7,491 bases of DNA, taken from contig QMPG01000147.1 of the NCBI GenBank assembly GCA_003648455.1, positions 1 through 7,491 on the forward strand, written 5' to 3'. Each line of letters starts with the position of its first letter. The first letter of the stretch is position 1. Below the pieces are notes generated by a model. The model was not told where the DNA came from, did not search any database, and saw only the letters and a list, made by a program, of their open reading frames with translations. The translations under genes and the position numbers were made by a program. This stretch comes from Bacteroidota bacterium. Lineage in GTDB: Bacteria; Bacteroidota; Bacteroidia; Bacteroidales; B39-G9. Shown piece by piece: positions 6,157-7,491 of the stretch.

Positions 6157-6451
6157 GCGATTAGATATTACATTTCAAGTTTAATAGACACAGCCGTAAA
6201 TCATCAGAAAAATATTCGTTCTCATTGGGGAATTGAGAATAAATTGCATTGGACATTAGATGTTGCTTTTTTAGAAGACGCTTCTAGAAAAAGAAATAAT
6301 AATACTGCTCAGAATTACTCTATACTTCTAAAAATCGCTTTAAATTTATTGAAAAAATGAGAAAACTGAAAAACAGGGCATTGCCGGAAAAAGGCTTAAA
6401 GCAGGTTGGGATGAAGCTTATTTACTAAAAGTATTAAATATAAAAGTATGA
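6157..6451 (+). pseudogene. ISAs1 family transposase, C-terminal relic with frameshift
   Basis: Only about the last 95-100 residues remain of a transposase normally near 370-400. The reading begins at about 6157 with IRYYISSLIDTAV, then the signature IRSHWGIENKLHWTLDVAF, EDASRKRNNNTAQNYSILL and KIALNLLKK, ending at TGA 6358-6360. The family's C-terminus resumes in the +1 frame: [20 protein letters not shown], then [11 protein letters not shown], to TGA 6449-6451. The break falls in the six-A run 6352-6357; five As would restore a single frame. The open frame extends upstream to an ATG at 6097, but that part is translated repeat DNA, not transposase. The N-terminal and catalytic DDE parts are missing and the product would be inactive. 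The next IS relic begins without a gap. Confidence 0.88.
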
Positions 6452-6767
6452 GTTTGCCCTGGCTTTAGGTATGGGAACTCTTGCTTCTACGCATAATTTT
6501 TCAACACGTCCTTTTCCGGAAAAAATACCAACTTTGATTATGATTCAGAGATGAAAGTTTTAAAGGTTAACAGAATGGTTCCATGAGATGGGAGCCTGTA
6601 ACTGGGCTTATTTAACCGCATCTTTAAAAGGAAAATATGAAGGAGTCCTGAAAATGGACAATGGAATCTGGAGGGTATTTTATAGAAATGTATTTTTAGG
6701 CTATTTTGACGAAAATGAATTAAGAACAAAAGGAAAATCAGTAAGGTTAGAAACTAATTTAGTGTAA
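6444..6767 (+). pseudogene. IS481 family transposase, C-terminal relic with several frameshifts
   Basis: The C-terminal end of an IS481-type (rve core) transposase is readable across three frames. Frame one from 6444: [15 protein letters not shown], resembling the usual RPHxALGMxTPA stretch, then STRPFPEKIPT. One missing T near 6533 moves it to FDYDSEMKVLKVNRMV. Around 6575-6600 two more shifts lead to NWAYLTASLKGKYEGV, then NGIWRVFYRNVFLGYFDE, NELRTKGK and RLETNLV, ending at TAA 6765-6767. The catalytic core and N-terminal helix-turn-helix are absent. It abuts or slightly overlaps the ISAs1 relic, so a deletion or recombination seems to have joined the two. Family recognition is from the YLTASLKGKY, FYRNVFLG and RLETNLV stretches; I recall this tail from Bacteroidota IS481 elements. 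Confidence 0.78.
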
Positions 6768-6783
6768 AGTCTAATCTATAACT

Positions 6784-6853
6784 TTTGTAAACGATGTATC
6801 TTAACAAACATTTGGAAACCGATGACTGTTCATTAAAACTGACCGGAAACGAA
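6784..6853. repeat. Imperfect repeats past the IS481 relic, possible IS end
   Basis: TTTGTAAACGATG (6784-6796) and TTTGGAAACCGATG (6811-6824) are near-identical, spaced 27 bases; a weaker third copy, CCGGAAACGAA, is at 6843-6853. They start 17 bases after the IS481 stop, where the right end of that element would be expected, so they may be remains of its terminal region. The matching left end is gone and cannot be used as a test. Confidence 0.35.
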
Positions 6854-6937
6854 TAATTTATTGGGTAAAATATTGAAAATGTTAATTATAAAATGTATTA
6901 TTATGGTTTAAGGAACAGCTTGTACTATGCGCAAGTA

Positions 6938-6945
6938 TAATTTTG
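6938..6945 (+). promoter_or_regulatory. Possible Bacteroidota -7 box for the Kelch gene
   Basis: TAATTTTG matches the Bacteroidota -7 consensus TAnnTTTG exactly. A TTG at 6920-6922 could serve as the -33 element but the 15-base spacing is shorter than usual. The box lies 66 bases before the Kelch gene start, a plausible leader length. The rest of 6768-7011 holds no gene I can support. Confidence 0.35.
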
Positions 6946-6996
6946 TTTTGGATATGAACTAAATAAAAGAACAGCGTAAAACAAATTAAAATTAAA

Positions 6997-7005
6997 AGAA
7001 AGGAG
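6997..7005 (+). promoter_or_regulatory. Strong Shine-Dalgarno sequence
   Basis: AGAAAGGAG ends 6 bases before the ATG at 7012, an ideal Shine-Dalgarno match and spacing. It fixes the start of the Kelch gene. Bacteroidota genes usually lack such sites, and none of the other starts in this window shows one. Confidence 0.7.
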
Positions 7006-7011
7006 TCAAAA

Positions 7012-7374
7012 ATGAAAAAAAATTACAAAAAAAATGTAAAGCAAATTCTAAGTGGACTTTTTCTGTTCGGTTTAATCGGTTTTTCAAATCTCTCTGCACA
7101 GGATTGGCAACCAATAGAACCGCCCGATCCATCCGATGCGCGACAGGGACATAGTATGGTAACCTTGCCCGATGGTAGAGTGTTTTTGTTTGGTGGGGAA
7201 GATGCACAAGATGTTTTAATGAATGATTTATCTGAGCTTGACTCATATGCTTGGAATGCAATAACTCCAAACAACAGCCCACCACCAATCCGCAAAGACC
7301 ACCAAGCCTGGGCAAGAGCAGACTTGATGTATATTTACGGTGGTTACGGAGAAGCCGGACCATTGGACGATTGA
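7012..7374 (+). CDS. Kelch-repeat secreted protein, cut by an in-frame stop
   Basis: The open frame gives 120 residues. Residues 1-30 are a signal peptide (MKKNYKK, hydrophobic core, SAQ at 28-30). Kelch repeats follow: QGHSMVTLPDGRVFLFGGED (about 45-64) with its double glycine and later W81, then RKDHQAWARADLMYIYGGYG (about 94-113), continuing LDD to the stop at 7372-7374. The same frame stays open after the stop to the window end and completes this repeat (WSYDPVANTW), so the TGA stands where LDD-L-W would be expected; TTA to TGA is a one-base change. Kelch repeats form beta-propellers used in binding; in Bacteroidota they occur in large secreted or surface proteins. GC is higher than upstream (29 of 60 at 7141-7200 against 20 of 60 at 3601-3660). 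Truncated product, pseudogene or sequence error are all possible. Confidence 0.85.
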   Translation: MKKNYKKNVKQILSGLFLFGLIGFSNLSAQDWQPIEPPDPSDARQGHSMVTLPDGRVFLFGGEDAQDVLMNDLSELDSYAWNAITPNNSPPPIRKDHQAWARADLMYIYGGYGEAGPLDD

Positions 7375-7491
7375 TGGAGTTATGACCCGGTGGCAAACAC
7401 TTGGCATCAAGAAGAATTAAGCGGACCAAGACCGTCAGCACGCCACGGACACGCAACTAAAACTTTAACCGACGGAAGTGAAATTATTGTA
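7375..7491 (+). pseudogene. In-frame Kelch continuation after the stop
   Basis: The reading frame of the Kelch gene runs on for 39 codons with no further stop to the window edge. It supplies the end of the second repeat (WSYDPVANTWHQEEL) and the start of a third (PRPSARHGHATKTLTDG, then SEIIV). This shows the original gene was longer than the 120-residue open frame. The continuation has no start of its own, and the 3' end lies outside the window. Confidence 0.75.

Noticed and set aside
7372..7374. Alternative genetic code with TGA as an amino acid
   Set aside because: The kinase ends cleanly with TGA after a complete ATPase domain, so TGA acts as a stop in this genome.
6992..7456. Minus-strand open frame of 154 codons over the Kelch gene
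   Set aside because: The plus strand has a signal peptide, Kelch motifs and a strong ribosome-binding site; the opposite frame has no domain and results from the higher GC.

Overview
The window looks like chromosomal DNA from a member of the Bacteroidota. The evidence is AT-rich sequence, secreted proteins whose signal peptides end in AQ or SQ, a carboxypeptidase-like regulatory domain protein, a Bacteroidota-style TPR sensor histidine kinase, a Kelch-repeat secreted protein, and transposase relics of the ISAs1 and IS481 families. The assignment rests on protein style rather than on a marker gene. Stops are TAG, TGA and TAA in intact genes, so the standard bacterial code is assumed.

Layout. 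Positions 1-279 are non-coding. They hold a foldable element (39-122) whose long stem uses G.T pairs and so favours a plus-strand transcript, followed by an AT-rich imperfect inverted repeat (148-197). Positions 280-4193 are all on the minus strand. In the direction of transcription they contain a 742-residue TPR histidine kinase, a decayed small gene (1701-1918), a short hairpin, and a 457-residue secreted protein with an N-terminal carboxypeptidase-like regulatory domain. No response regulator is visible for the kinase. Its short upstream region contains a perfect 16-bp palindrome.

From about 4275 everything reads on the plus strand. First is the C-terminal third of a histidine phosphatase whose start is missing, then an SdiA-regulated-family lipoprotein 6 bases downstream, then a small exported DUF2147 protein. 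These probably share transcription, at least for the first two. All the intact products are predicted to be exported or membrane-anchored, so the region is about the envelope and its sensing, but no pathway can be named.

From 5987 to 7011 the DNA is a scar. A 102-bp element bounded by a perfect 16-bp inverted repeat is followed by the C-terminal end of an ISAs1 transposase with a one-base frameshift in an A run. Abutting it is the C-terminal end of an IS481 transposase with several frameshifts, then imperfect repeats that may be the remains of the IS481 end. The window closes with the start of a Kelch-repeat secreted protein. It has an unusually strong Shine-Dalgarno sequence and higher GC, but an in-frame TGA interrupts it in the second repeat.

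Overall I see several broken genes and a rearranged junction rather than a convincing new multi-gene system. The observations most worth checking are the structured element at 39-122, the 6017-6118 inverted-repeat element and the in-frame stop in the Kelch gene.
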